This document shows positions 8,104-16,647 of a DNA stretch of 64,000 bases, one piece after another (position 1 is the stretch's first letter; the number at the start of each line of letters is the position of its first letter). Position numbers and translations under genes: made by a program. The notes under the pieces are model-generated. The model was not told the DNA's origin. It did no database searches and saw nothing but the letters and a program-made list of their open reading frames with translations. The DNA comes from Bacteroidales bacterium (GTDB taxonomy: Bacteria; Bacteroidota; Bacteroidia; Bacteroidales; UBA932), in assembly GCA_016281435.1 (NCBI GenBank), contig JAEEIQ010000090.1:1-64000 (forward strand). Reading direction: 5' to 3'.

Positions 8104-9174
8104 TCAGATAAGCACCTTGACGCGGAAGCCGCGGGTGGTGGGTTCTTCTATTATGTCCTTGACCTTGGCGCGGAGGGCGTCCAGGGAGTTGTCTTGCGGC
8201 AGCGGGCTGGTTTCCAGCCCCTCGACCATAAAGTCCAGCGCCGTCTCGCCCGAGAGTTCTGACAGGGTCAGCCTCAGCGTCACGGGCCTGTATGCGGCCA
8301 TGTGGCGGAAGAGCATTTCTTCGGCCACCTCCTTCGCCAGTTCCGCCTTGCCGGCGATGTTGTATTTGATGCAGAAGCTTGAGATGTCCGAGTGTATCTT
8401 CAGGAAGTCGAAGTCCCCGTCGACCTCGAACACAAGCTTGAATATGCGGTTCACGAAGGTCTTGGTGGCGCTGTGGACCGGGTGCTCGAATATCTGTTCC
8501 GGCGTGCCGTCCTCGAAGATGACGCCGTCGTACATGAAGAAGATGCGGGTGCTGACGTCGCGGGCGAATTTCATCTCATGGGTCACGATAAGCATCGTCA
8601 GGCCGTCCTTGGCGAGCTGGCGCATTACGCTGAGCACTTCTCCGACCATCGTCGGGTCGAGGGCTGAGGTGGGTTCGTCGAAGAGCACCACTTCGGGGTG
8701 CATGGCAAGGGCGCGCGCGATGGCGACCCTCTGCTTCTGGCCGCCAGAGAGGGCATCCGGATAGACGTCGGCCTTCTGGGCCATCCCGACCTTGCGCAGG
8801 AGCTCCATCCCTTCATTGCGCGCGTCTTCCTCGCTCATCTTGAGAAGGCGCATCGGGGCGTAGGTGATGTTTTCCAGCACGGTCATGTGCTCGAACAGGT
8901 TGAAATTCTGGAAGACCATTCCCATCTTGCGGCGCATCTTCTCGAGGGGATATCCTTTCGCGAGGATGTTCTCGCCGTCGAAGAGGATCTCGCCTCCGGT
9001 AGGGGGCTCGAGCATGTTGAGGGCGCGCAGGAGCGTGCTCTTTCCGGTCCCGGAGGGGCCGATGATGCTTATGACCTCACCCGGCCCGATTTCGCAGTTT
9101 ACGTCCCTCAGGGGGGTGACTGTGCTCCCGTCCGGGTTCGTGAAAGTCTTGCTGAGATGTCTTATGCTGATCAT
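8104..9174 (-). CDS. Polar amino acid ABC transporter, ATP-binding protein (GlnQ-like) with a C-terminal extension
   Basis: This 356-aa protein carries Walker [10 protein letters not shown] at 39-47, the signature [15 protein letters not shown] near 142 and Walker [14 protein letters not shown] near 166. It matches the GlnQ/ArtP class that powers amino-acid uptake. GlnQ proteins are about 240 aa; here about 110 further residues follow after the sequence KTFVNRIF. I do not recognise this extension with confidence; it does not look like the NIL domain of MetN and has a faint resemblance to HATPase-like regulatory domains. The gene starts 1 nt after the binding-protein/permease gene. Its 3' end is duplicated at 4966-4992. 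Confidence 0.85.
   Translation of the reverse strand: MISIRHLSKTFTNPDGSTVTPLRDVNCEIGPGEVISIIGPSGTGKSTLLRALNMLEPPTGGEILFDGENILAKGYPLEKMRRKMGMVFQNFNLFEHMTVLENITYAPMRLLKMSEEDARNEGMELLRKVGMAQKADVYPDALSGGQKQRVAIARALAMHPEVVLFDEPTSALDPTMVGEVLSVMRQLAKDGLTMLIVTHEMKFARDVSTRIFFMYDGVIFEDGTPEQIFEHPVHSATKTFVNRIFKLVFEVDGDFDFLKIHSDISSFCIKYNIAGKAELAKEVAEEMLFRHMAAYRPVTLRLTLSELSGETALDFMVEGLETSPLPQDNSLDALRAKVKDIIEEPTTRGFRVKVLI
8105..8131 (-). repeat. Native 3' end of the ABC ATPase gene, matching the displaced tail at 4966-4992
   Basis: This is the right-hand member of the 27-bp direct repeat (one mismatch) that brackets the island. It includes the stop codon and the last eight codons of the intact ATPase gene. 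Confidence 0.75.
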
Positions 9175-9175
9175 G

Positions 9176-10618
9176 TTATTTCTTGGGTAGGAGGAGGTTC
9201 AACGAAAGCCTTATGAGCCAGGCGAGGACGAAGTAGATGGCCGTCACGAGGAGCAGCGGGATCAGGGCGTCGAAGGTGCGGCTCCGGATGAGGTCGCTGG
9301 CCCTGGTGAGGTCCTGGATGGCTATGTAGCCTACTATGGACGTGCTCTTCAGAAGCGAGATGCATTCTCCCGTGTAGAGGGGGACGCCCTTCTTCATGGC
9401 CTGGGGCAGGACTATCCCGGTGAAGGTCTGCAGGGGAGTGAATCCGAGGCTGAGTCCGGCTTCGGTCTGGCCTTTGCGGACGGAGGAGATGGACGTGTCG
9501 AAGATGCTTCCGGAAGAGGATGCGAAGTACAAGGCGAAGGTCACGACGGCGACGGCGGTGCCGCTGGTTCCGGAGCCAGCGAAGACCACGTAGAACATGA
9601 TGAGGAGCAAGACCAGCGTCGGAGTACCCTGCAGGAAAGAGCTGTAGACGGAGGCCGCGTTGCGGAGCCATCTGCGGCGGCTGCGCCTTGCCGCGCAGAC
9701 ACCGGCGCCGAGAACGGTGCCGAGCAGTATGGACATGAACGTGATCTTGAGCGTCTCGACAAGGCCTTCAGTGATGAGTTTCCAGCGGCTTTCGGTGACA
9801 AGGCTCATCTTTATCCTGCGCCCGAGGCTGACGCCTCCTGCATGGCTTTTAGCCTTGACGAAATAGGCCGGGCGGCTTTGGGCGTAAGGATTCGAGAAAT
9901 CGACGAAGTTCTTGCGCTCTTCCGTGACGAAAAGGTTGCTGGTGACGATGTCGGCCTGTCCCGTCTCGAGGGCCATGATGGCGGATCCGAGGCTCAGGTA
10001 TTCGAATTCAATGTCGCGTCCGACGGAGCGGGCGAAGCGGCGCAGGATATCCGGTTCCATGCCTGTCCATACCCCGCCATCCCCGATGAAGCAGACCGGC
10101 TCCAGGTTGAGGGCGACGATGCAGCGCAGGGCCCCCTTGCCTTCAGATGCGCCCGGCTCGCCTTCCGGAACTTCCGGGCCGCCGTGAAGCCAGAAATCGA
10201 CCACTTTGTCGAGGGGCGCCGTGGCAAGGAAGCGGTTCATCGCTTCCATGAGTCCGGTATCACCCTTGTGCAGGGCGAAAGCTACGTCGAACACGTCCTC
10301 TCCGAGCATGGCCTTCCTGAGTCCGAGCCTCTGCATGGTTTCGTCCGACAGGATCACCTCGTCCGTGACGAAGACGTCCGCGCGTCCCTGCCTCACGGCC
10401 TGGATTGCATCCGCTTCGGAGTTGCACGCGAATACGGTGACATCCTCCCTGGAGGAGAATTTCCTTTCGTAATAGTTTCCCGCCGAGCAGCTTATGGTCA
10501 GTCCGGAAAGATCCGCCTCGGATTTCAGTTCCGGCAAACCGCCCCTGCGCCCGGAGCAGGACATCAGGCCCGGCAGAAGAAGCGCCGCGGCCAGCAGCGA
10601 TATGGTGAGTCTTTTCAT
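9176..10618 (-). CDS. Amino acid ABC transporter: solute-binding lobes fused to permease
   Basis: This is a 480-aa fusion. Residues 1-22 form a lipoprotein signal peptide (LMSC). About 38-158 resemble the second lobe plus the closing segment of an SBP_bac_3 domain, starting at [11 protein letters not shown] and ending in [10 protein letters not shown]. About 168-258 resemble the first lobe of the same family, including [12 protein letters not shown]. About 268-480 form a His/Glu/Gln/Arg-type permease with helices and the coupling motif [16 protein letters not shown]. Relative to normal binding proteins, the lobes appear in swapped order. It sits between the S4-protein and ATPase genes, overlapping the former by one base (TAATG). 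It should import a polar amino acid; the ligand is unknown. Confidence 0.85.
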   Translation of the reverse strand: MKRLTISLLAAALLLPGLMSCSGRRGGLPELKSEADLSGLTISCSAGNYYERKFSSREDVTVFACNSEADAIQAVRQGRADVFVTDEVILSDETMQRLGLRKAMLGEDVFDVAFALHKGDTGLMEAMNRFLATAPLDKVVDFWLHGGPEVPEGEPGASEGKGALRCIVALNLEPVCFIGDGGVWTGMEPDILRRFARSVGRDIEFEYLSLGSAIMALETGQADIVTSNLFVTEERKNFVDFSNPYAQSRPAYFVKAKSHAGGVSLGRRIKMSLVTESRWKLITEGLVETLKITFMSILLGTVLGAGVCAARRSRRRWLRNAASVYSSFLQGTPTLVLLLIMFYVVFAGSGTSGTAVAVVTFALYFASSSGSIFDTSISSVRKGQTEAGLSLGFTPLQTFTGIVLPQAMKKGVPLYTGECISLLKSTSIVGYIAIQDLTRASDLIRSRTFDALIPLLLVTAIYFVLAWLIRLSLNLLLPKK

Positions 10619-11007
10619 TATCTGTCTTCAAATGCGTCCCAGAGGGCATCCATCTCGCGGCGTTCCTTCTTCGTGGGGCGGCCGCTTCCCCTTTCCCTGC
10701 GCACGAAGAAGGTCTCGGCGGGGGCGTGGAGTTTTTCGAGTTCGCTTTCCGGGGTGAGGTTTTCAGCATATTGGGGCACGAGGGCGGCTCCCATGCGGTT
10801 TTCGGTCGTGGATATGACCTTGTAGCTATACTGGACGGCGCCTTTCCGCACCGTGATCAGGTCGCCGGCCTTGACGGCCTTAGACGGCTTCGCGTTCACT
10901 CCGCCAATCTGGACCTTGTTGCCGTTGCAGGCGTCCGTGGCGTCGCTGCGGGTCTTGAAGACCCTGATGGCCCAGAGGTATTTGTCTATGCGTACCGAAT
11001 CTGCCAT
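10618..11007 (-). CDS. S4-domain RNA-binding protein (Hsp15-like)
   Basis: This 129-aa protein has an N-terminal S4 fold: RIDKYLWAIRVFKTRSDA at 5-22, then the KPSKAVKAGDLITV turn near 41-54. The C-terminal tail is basic. Hsp15 in E. coli binds stalled 50S subunits carrying nascent chains; a similar ribosome-rescue role is inferred from the family. It heads the three-gene run with the amino-acid ABC transporter genes, sharing one base between stop and start. The functional link to the transporter is unclear. Confidence 0.88.
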   Translation of the reverse strand: MADSVRIDKYLWAIRVFKTRSDATDACNGNKVQIGGVNAKPSKAVKAGDLITVRKGAVQYSYKVISTTENRMGAALVPQYAENLTPESELEKLHAPAETFFVRRERGSGRPTKKERREMDALWDAFEDR

Positions 11008-11008
11008 G

Positions 11009-12004
11009 TCACATGTCTTCTAGAAGGACCGGAGCCGCTTCCGGGTTGATGTAGGGATCGGGTTCCGGGACGGCGTTCACTGTGGCTTCGAGCACGACGG
11101 TACCGTCTTTCCGGGGAGCGAGGACCACGTCGGGGCATTCCGAAGGGACCAGCATGACTTCCCCGGGCCTGAGAGGGTATTCCTGCCCGTCCTTTTCGCG
11201 GACTGCGGCTTCCCCGGCGGTGCAGAGGAAGATCTCGAATCCGGTGGCCGTCTCGGACCAGATGTGCAGGGGTGCCTTCAGGTCGAAGCGGCGTGCGGTG
11301 AAGCGTGGCCCGTCTTCGAGCATCCCGCCGGCGGCGGGCTTTATCCTGCATCCGTCGCAGCGGGAGTAGTTTATGAAGTCCAACGCGTCCGTCATGGGCA
11401 GCGCCGGGTCGAATTCTTCTTCGGAGAGCACCTCGCCGGGGGAGTGGACCGGGAAGTCCAGGGGCGAGGATTCCGAGATCTCGGCTATCGTGAGCCTGCC
11501 TTCGGCTCCGTGGACCGTCCCGGCGGGGATGAGGAAGCAGTCGCCGGGGGCCGCATTTTCGCAGCGGAGGATTCCTTCCAGCTTCCCTTCCGTGCAGGCC
11601 TGCCAGAAACGTCCGGCATCCATGTCTTCGGCGAATCCGAAACGGATCCTGGCTCCCGGCTCGGCATTGACCACATACCATATCTTGTCCTTGCCGAGGA
11701 AGTCGTAGCGCTGCGAGGCCGTTTCCCCGTCCGGATGGACGCGGAGGGGCTGCCTGCCTTCAACGCGTATGTATTTCACCTGCAGGGGGAACTGCCGGCC
11801 GAAACGTTCGAAGACATCGTCCCCGACGACCCGGTCCATGTACATGTCCATGAGTTCGCCGACGGAGTTGCCGGCGAGCCATCCGTCCCTGATGAGGGAA
11901 TCGCGGTATCCGAGGTCGGCGAGCAGGAAAACCTCCCGGCCCCATGCGTAGGCGTCTTCCAGGGGGCGGAAGCGCAGGGGATACAGTTTCTTTTCTTCTT
12001 CCAT
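11009..12004 (-). CDS. Class I mannose-6-phosphate isomerase-like protein
   Basis: This 331-aa cupin-fold protein is of the ManA class I family: LRVHPDGETASQRYDFLGKD near 92-111, WYVVNA, and PAGTVHGAEG near 172. ManA interconverts mannose 6-phosphate and fructose 6-phosphate with one zinc. Of the usual ligands (Q, H, E, H), the two histidines are visible, but the QVHP glutamine reads R (LRVHP) and the GKTE glutamate reads K (GKDK). Activity is therefore uncertain. I place the start at ATG 12004, 9 nt after a TATTTTTG box. The frame is open further upstream, but that part is antisense to the DJ-1 gene. Confidence 0.78.
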   Translation of the reverse strand: MEEEKKLYPLRFRPLEDAYAWGREVFLLADLGYRDSLIRDGWLAGNSVGELMDMYMDRVVGDDVFERFGRQFPLQVKYIRVEGRQPLRVHPDGETASQRYDFLGKDKIWYVVNAEPGARIRFGFAEDMDAGRFWQACTEGKLEGILRCENAAPGDCFLIPAGTVHGAEGRLTIAEISESSPLDFPVHSPGEVLSEEEFDPALPMTDALDFINYSRCDGCRIKPAAGGMLEDGPRFTARRFDLKAPLHIWSETATGFEIFLCTAGEAAVREKDGQEYPLRPGEVMLVPSECPDVVLAPRKDGTVVLEATVNAVPEPDPYINPEAAPVLLEDM

Positions 12005-12013
12005 ATTATTGGA

Positions 12014-12043
12014 CAAAAATACGCAAAAAAATGCGTATCTTCG
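12014..12043. promoter_or_regulatory. Compact divergent promoter with an inverted repeat
   Basis: The leftward -7 box (TATTTTTG on the minus strand, 12014-12021) serves the ManA-like gene. The rightward box TATCTTCG at 12036-12043 has one mismatch and serves the DJ-1 gene. An inverted repeat ATACGCA (12019-12025) / TGCGTAT (12032-12038) overlaps both boxes. One protein or structure there could control both genes. Confidence 0.6.
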
Positions 12044-12061
12044 CTCAATATATTGCATTCC

Positions 12062-12643
12062 ATGAAAGGAGTCTGGATTTTTCTTGCCGACGGCTTCGAG
12101 GATGTCGAAGCCCTTGCGACCTGCGACATCCTGCGCCGCGGAGGCGTGGACGTTAAACTTGTCAGCATCTCTGACGATGCCGGGGTGCGCTCTTCCCACG
12201 GGGTCAGGGTGATTGCAGACACGACACTTGCGGCCCTGGACCGGTCCGGCGCCGGTACGGACAGCCGGGACGTGATGGTTTTCCCGGGAGGGATGCCCGG
12301 CACGAAGAACCTCGCCGCCTGCGCTCCGCTGATGGGCCTCATGCAGGATCATTATGACGCCGGAGGGACCGTGGCGGCCATCTGCGCCGCTCCGGGTTAT
12401 GTGCTCGGGCAGCTCCGGGAACTGGAAGGAGTGCGCTTCACCTGCTTCGACGGCTGCGGGAACCTGCCGCTTTCAAAGGGCGCCGTGTTCGAACCCCGGG
12501 CCGCCGTGGCTTGCGGAAGGATCATCACCGGGCGCAGCGCCGGTCATGCCCAGGCGTTCGGGCTCGAGATACTTAAGGCCGTCGCCGGAGCGGAGGCCGC
12601 CTCGAAGGTGGAGTATGCGATGAACCTTGAAACGGAAGAATGA
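12062..12643 (+). CDS. DJ-1/PfpI family protein (glyoxalase III / deglycase-like)
   Basis: This 193-aa protein has the DJ-1 fold signature: MKGVWIFLADGFEDVEALA at the N-terminus, the PGGMPGTKNL loop near 80, and the nucleophile elbow ICAAPGYVLG near 107 with the conserved reactive cysteine. Family members act on methylglyoxal or its adducts or serve as redox chaperones. The start follows the divergent promoter; the long open frame upstream of 12062 is antisense to the ManA-like gene. The stop overlaps the start of alr (ATGA). Confidence 0.9.
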   Translation: MKGVWIFLADGFEDVEALATCDILRRGGVDVKLVSISDDAGVRSSHGVRVIADTTLAALDRSGAGTDSRDVMVFPGGMPGTKNLAACAPLMGLMQDHYDAGGTVAAICAAPGYVLGQLRELEGVRFTCFDGCGNLPLSKGAVFEPRAAVACGRIITGRSAGHAQAFGLEILKAVAGAEAASKVEYAMNLETEE

Positions 12644-13752
12644 ACGGAGCGAACGATTTCACGAGACTTGAACTGAACCTGCAGGCCACGCTGGACAACT
12701 ACCGGTATTTCAGGTCGTTGCTTCAGCCGTCCACGAAGATGCTCGTGCTCGTGAAGGCGAACGCATACGGCCACGGGGCCGTCGAATTCGCCTCCATGAT
12801 GCAGCAGGCCGGCGCGGATTATCTCGCCGTAGCCCTGCCCGTTGAGGGCATGGAACTGAGGCGCGCGGGTATATCCCTGCCCATACTCGTTCTGACCGCG
12901 GGGACGGACTTCTTCGATGAGATCATAGACAACAGGCTCGAACCCGGGATCCCTAATCTGTACACCCTGAAGGCGTTCTGCGAAGCCCTTGGGAAAAGGG
13001 GCCTGCGGGACTGGCCGGTCCATATAAAGATAGACAGCGGGATGCACCGCCTGGGCTTCATGCCTTCGGAGACGGACGAACTGGTTTCTTTCCTTCAGGA
13101 ATGCCCGTACGTGCGCGTGCGTTCCTGCTATTCGCATCTTGCGGCGGCTGAAGATCCGGCGGAGGATGCCTTCACACTCGGCCAGATCGCGCTTTTCCGG
13201 GAACAGGCCGAAAAGATTTCCGGCTCCCTTCCGTACCGCCCGATGTGGCACGTGCTGAATTCCGCGGGGATAGAGAGATTCCCGCAGTACCAGTTCGATA
13301 TGGTCCGCCTCGGGATAGGGATCTACGGCATCAGCGCCCTTCCCGGCGTGAAACTGAAACCCGTCGCTTCGCTCAAGGTCAAGGTGCTGCAGGTCAAGCA
13401 GCTGAGCGGGACGGACCAGACCATAGGCTACGGCCGCCACGGGAAAGTGGCTCCGGAGGGGACGGTCACGGCCACGATCCCGGCCGGGTATGCCGACGGC
13501 CTCGACAGGCACCTGGGCTGCGGACGGGCTTCTTTCAGCGTCGGAGGCCGAAGGGTCCCGACCATAGGGAATATCTGCATGGACATGTGCATGCTCGATG
13601 TCACGGGAACGGATGTGAAGGTGGGGGACACCGTGACGATTTTCGGGGAAGACCCAACCGTCGAAGAGATCGCCGGGATACTCGGGACCATACCTTATGA
13701 GATCCTTACATCCGTGCCGCGGCGTATCGAGAGGATCATTGTCAGAAAATAA
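12640..13752 (+). CDS. alr: Alanine racemase
   Basis: This 370-aa fold-type III PLP enzyme supplies D-alanine for peptidoglycan. The PLP-binding lysine is Lys39 in LVKANAYGHG. The catalytic tyrosine region is near 263 (IGYGRHGK), and GNICMDMCMLDVT near 309 is the substrate-binding segment. In many Bacteroidota Alr is fused to MurF; here it stands alone. It is coupled to the DJ-1 gene by a 4-nt overlap and is followed by a separate promoter for addB. Confidence 0.93.
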   Translation: MNGANDFTRLELNLQATLDNYRYFRSLLQPSTKMLVLVKANAYGHGAVEFASMMQQAGADYLAVALPVEGMELRRAGISLPILVLTAGTDFFDEIIDNRLEPGIPNLYTLKAFCEALGKRGLRDWPVHIKIDSGMHRLGFMPSETDELVSFLQECPYVRVRSCYSHLAAAEDPAEDAFTLGQIALFREQAEKISGSLPYRPMWHVLNSAGIERFPQYQFDMVRLGIGIYGISALPGVKLKPVASLKVKVLQVKQLSGTDQTIGYGRHGKVAPEGTVTATIPAGYADGLDRHLGCGRASFSVGGRRVPTIGNICMDMCMLDVTGTDVKVGDTVTIFGEDPTVEEIAGILGTIPYEILTSVPRRIERIIVRK

Positions 13753-13785
13753 CAGTTTGTATCGCGGTTTGGCACAAGCACGCGG

Positions 13786-13793
13786 TATCTTTG
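13786..13793 (+). promoter_or_regulatory. -7 box giving a leaderless addB transcript
   Basis: TATCTTTG at 13786-13793 ends 4 nt before the ATG at 13798. By the usual spacing, transcription would start at or next to the start codon. No well-spaced TTTG -33 element is visible. Confidence 0.55.
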
Positions 13794-13797
13794 TGGC

Positions 13798-16647
13798 ATG
13801 AAAGCTTTTTTGCAGCAAGTAGCCGGGCATTTCTTTGCCGGTGGGGATATGGAGCGGACCTGTTTCGTCTTTCCGAACCGGCGTTCCATCGCCTTCTTCA
13901 GGAAGTACCTCGCAGCAGAGGTGGCAGCTTCCGGGAAGCCGTGCGTGGCCCCGAAGATGCTGACTATCAACGACTTCTTCTATAGGGCGGCCGGAGCGGT
14001 CCCGACGGACCGGCTGCAGCTCCTGCTGGAGCTGTACTCCTGCTACAAGGAACTCAACGAAAAGGCCGAGCCGCTGGACGACTTCATTTTCTGGGGAGGC
14101 GTGGTCCTGTCGGATTTCAACGACGTGGACAAGTACCTTTGCGACGCGGACAGGCTTTTCGCCAACGTGGCGGACTTCAGGGCTCTTCTCGCCTCTCCGG
14201 ACTACCTTTCCGAAACGCAGGTTGCGGCCGTCACCCGTTTCGTGGACCATTTCAATTCCGGGGGGAAGTACAAGGAGAGTTTCCTCCGTCTGTGGGAGAT
14301 ACTGAAGCCCTTGTACGGGAACTTCAACGCCCGTCTGCGGCAGAAAGGCATGTCGTACGAGGGGCAGGTGTACAGGAATCTGGCAGACCGGCTGGATGCG
14401 GAGAGTGCCGCCGACGTGTTTGCCGGGGCTTTCCCCGGGACGGAAAAGTTCGTCTTCGTGGCCCTGAACGCCCTGAACGGTTGTGAGAAGAAGGTGCTTA
14501 GGCGCCTTCGCGACGCAGGACTCGCCGCTTTCTGTTGGGATTATTCCTCGGAGATGATAAAGGACCCGCACAACAAGTCGTCCCTTTTCCTCTCGCAGAA
14601 CGTGCTGGAGTTTCCCCAGGCTTTCGACCCGGATCCGGAGGGGCTGGGACTTCCCGAGGTCAACGTGCTCAGCGTCCCGTCCTCCGTCGGGCAGGCCAAG
14701 CAGCTGCCCGGAATCCTTTCCCGGCTGGCGCCGGAGGGGCTCGGGGAGCTCGGGGAGGAGAGCGCCGTCGTGCTTCCGGACGAGGGGCTCCTGATCCCGG
14801 TCCTCAATTCCATTCCGGAAGAGATAAAGGATATCAACGTGACTATGGGCTATCCCCTCGGGGGGAGCGAGCTCTGGTCGCTTATGAACGCCGTGGCGGC
14901 CCTTCAGATGCATCTGCGGCTGAAGGACGGGGTGTGGTATTTCTACAACCGCCAGGTGCGCGCCGTATTTGCCAACAGCATCTTCAAGACGGTGACGGAC
15001 GAGGCGGAAAAGGAGGCAGTCGCCGGGATCCTCGAATCCGGCGAGTTCTATGTCCCGGAGAGCGCCTTTGCCGGGAAGGGGCTCCTTTCCGTGATCTTTA
15101 CGCCTGTCCTGAAATCCCCTTCCGAGGCGGATGCCGCCCAGTGTTCCGCCCTGGCCTCGTACCTGCGCTCCGTGGTCACGGCCGTGGCCGGAAGGCTCAC
15201 TCCGGAGGAGGGAAGCAACATGGCCGTGGAGAAGGATTTCGCGAAAGAGTATTATCAGCTGCTGACCCGTCTCGGCTCGTACAGACTGGAGCTGAAACCT
15301 TCGAGCTGGATGCGTCTTCTGGGGCAGCTCCTGTCCGGGATGGCCGTTCCCTTCCTCGGGGAGCCGCTGAAGGGGCTGCAGATCATGGGCCCCCTGGAGA
15401 CCAGGGCCCTGGATTTCAAGAATCTGGTGGTCCTTGGCTGCAACGAGGGCCTTTTCCCCCGCCGCAGCGTGGCCTCTTCCTTCATCCCCGCCGAGCTGCG
15501 CAAGGGCTTCGAACTCCCGACCTACGAGTATCAGGATGCAGTCTGGGCCTATTATTTCTACCGCATGATCCAGAGGGCGGAGAAGGTCTGGCTCCTGTAT
15601 GATTCCCGTACCGAGATCAGCCGCTCCGGCGAGGAGAGCCGCTACATCAAGCAGCTGGAGATGCACTTCGGACTCCCGGTCCGAAGGTACGTCCAGTCCT
15701 CGCTCATACGCACCGCGCCCGCCGAAGGGGACATCCCGAAGACGGAAGAAGACCTGGCCGTGCTTAAGGAAAAGTACCTCTCCGCCTCGTCCCTGCAGGA
15801 TTATCTGTCCTGCCCGGCGCGTTTCTATTATCACAGCGTCAAGGGCCTGAGGGACAAGGAGGAGCTGAGCGAGAACCTGGATGCGGGGATGATAGGGAAC
15901 GTCTTCCACGAGACCATGCAGGAGATCTACGGGGTAAGCGGCGGCCGTATCACGGCGGAGTATGTTTCCGCCATTATGAAGGACAAGGTCCGGATACGGG
16001 AGATAGTGCGGCGCAAGATCCTCGGGCAGCTGCGCACCTTCGAGGTCGTCGGCCGCAACCTGCTTTTCGAGGACATGGTCTGCCGCTATGCCGCGAAGGT
16101 GCTCCAGAGGGACCTTGATTACATGAAGGCCTGCGGGACGGACGGCTTCGACGTCCTGGGGCTCGAGCAGCGGGTTTTCGACGAGATCGGGGGATTCCGT
16201 TTCAAGGGATACATAGACCGTCTGGACTCGTTCGTGCCCGGAGAGGTCCGCGTGGTCGATTACAAGACCGGAAAGGTCACGGACGAAGATTTCCTCATAG
16301 ACGACGGCAATGCCGCCGATGTCGTGGAGAAGGTCTTCGGCCCCGATGATTCGAAGCGGCCCAAGATAGCCCTCCAGCTGTATCTGTACGACACGTTCGT
16401 GCGTCATGACAGGCAGACGGCCCCTCTGGTGAAGGGGCGCAGCCTGGTCAATTCCGTCTACCAGACTTCCCGGCTTTTCGTGCGCGAGGTGGAGAACGTG
16501 GCCCTCAGCCCCGTATTCACTTCCCTCATGGAAGCCAGGCTCGGGGAACTGCTTGCAGAGATCGCTGACCCGGCGGTGCCGTTCCGCCGCTGCCCCGATG
16601 CGAAGAACTGCGAATGGTGTGATTTCAAAATGATCTGCGGAAGATGA
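13798..16647 (+). CDS. addB: AddB-like helicase-nuclease subunit (PD-(D/E)XK, Fe-S)
   Basis: This 949-aa protein matches the size and layout of Bacteroidota AddB-like (RecB-type exonuclease) proteins. The C-terminal nuclease has VVDYKTG near 819 as the D...DYK core. The Fe-S staple cysteines are CPARFYY near 671 and CEWCDFKMIC at the C-terminus (about 938-947). I see no convincing Walker A at the N-terminus, so it is probably not itself an active helicase. With AddA it should process double-strand breaks for RecA. The genes overlap by ATGA, which indicates fixed stoichiometry. Confidence 0.87.
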   Translation: MKAFLQQVAGHFFAGGDMERTCFVFPNRRSIAFFRKYLAAEVAASGKPCVAPKMLTINDFFYRAAGAVPTDRLQLLLELYSCYKELNEKAEPLDDFIFWGGVVLSDFNDVDKYLCDADRLFANVADFRALLASPDYLSETQVAAVTRFVDHFNSGGKYKESFLRLWEILKPLYGNFNARLRQKGMSYEGQVYRNLADRLDAESAADVFAGAFPGTEKFVFVALNALNGCEKKVLRRLRDAGLAAFCWDYSSEMIKDPHNKSSLFLSQNVLEFPQAFDPDPEGLGLPEVNVLSVPSSVGQAKQLPGILSRLAPEGLGELGEESAVVLPDEGLLIPVLNSIPEEIKDINVTMGYPLGGSELWSLMNAVAALQMHLRLKDGVWYFYNRQVRAVFANSIFKTVTDEAEKEAVAGILESGEFYVPESAFAGKGLLSVIFTPVLKSPSEADAAQCSALASYLRSVVTAVAGRLTPEEGSNMAVEKDFAKEYYQLLTRLGSYRLELKPSSWMRLLGQLLSGMAVPFLGEPLKGLQIMGPLETRALDFKNLVVLGCNEGLFPRRSVASSFIPAELRKGFELPTYEYQDAVWAYYFYRMIQRAEKVWLLYDSRTEISRSGEESRYIKQLEMHFGLPVRRYVQSSLIRTAPAEGDIPKTEEDLAVLKEKYLSASSLQDYLSCPARFYYHSVKGLRDKEELSENLDAGMIGNVFHETMQEIYGVSGGRITAEYVSAIMKDKVRIREIVRRKILGQLRTFEVVGRNLLFEDMVCRYAAKVLQRDLDYMKACGTDGFDVLGLEQRVFDEIGGFRFKGYIDRLDSFVPGEVRVVDYKTGKVTDEDFLIDDGNAADVVEKVFGPDDSKRPKIALQLYLYDTFVRHDRQTAPLVKGRSLVNSVYQTSRLFVREVENVALSPVFTSLMEARLGELLAEIADPAVPFRRCPDAKNCEWCDFKMICGR

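Noticed and set aside
8104..9174. Calling the ABC ATPase MetN (methionine importer)
   Set aside because: The C-terminal extension does not look like a NIL domain, and the partner permease and binding lobes are of the polar amino acid (GlnP/SBP_bac_3) type.
11264..12061. 266-codon N-terminal extension of the DJ-1 gene
   Set aside because: It is antisense to the ManA-like gene and lies upstream of the divergent promoter. DJ-1 similarity starts at the ATG at 12062.
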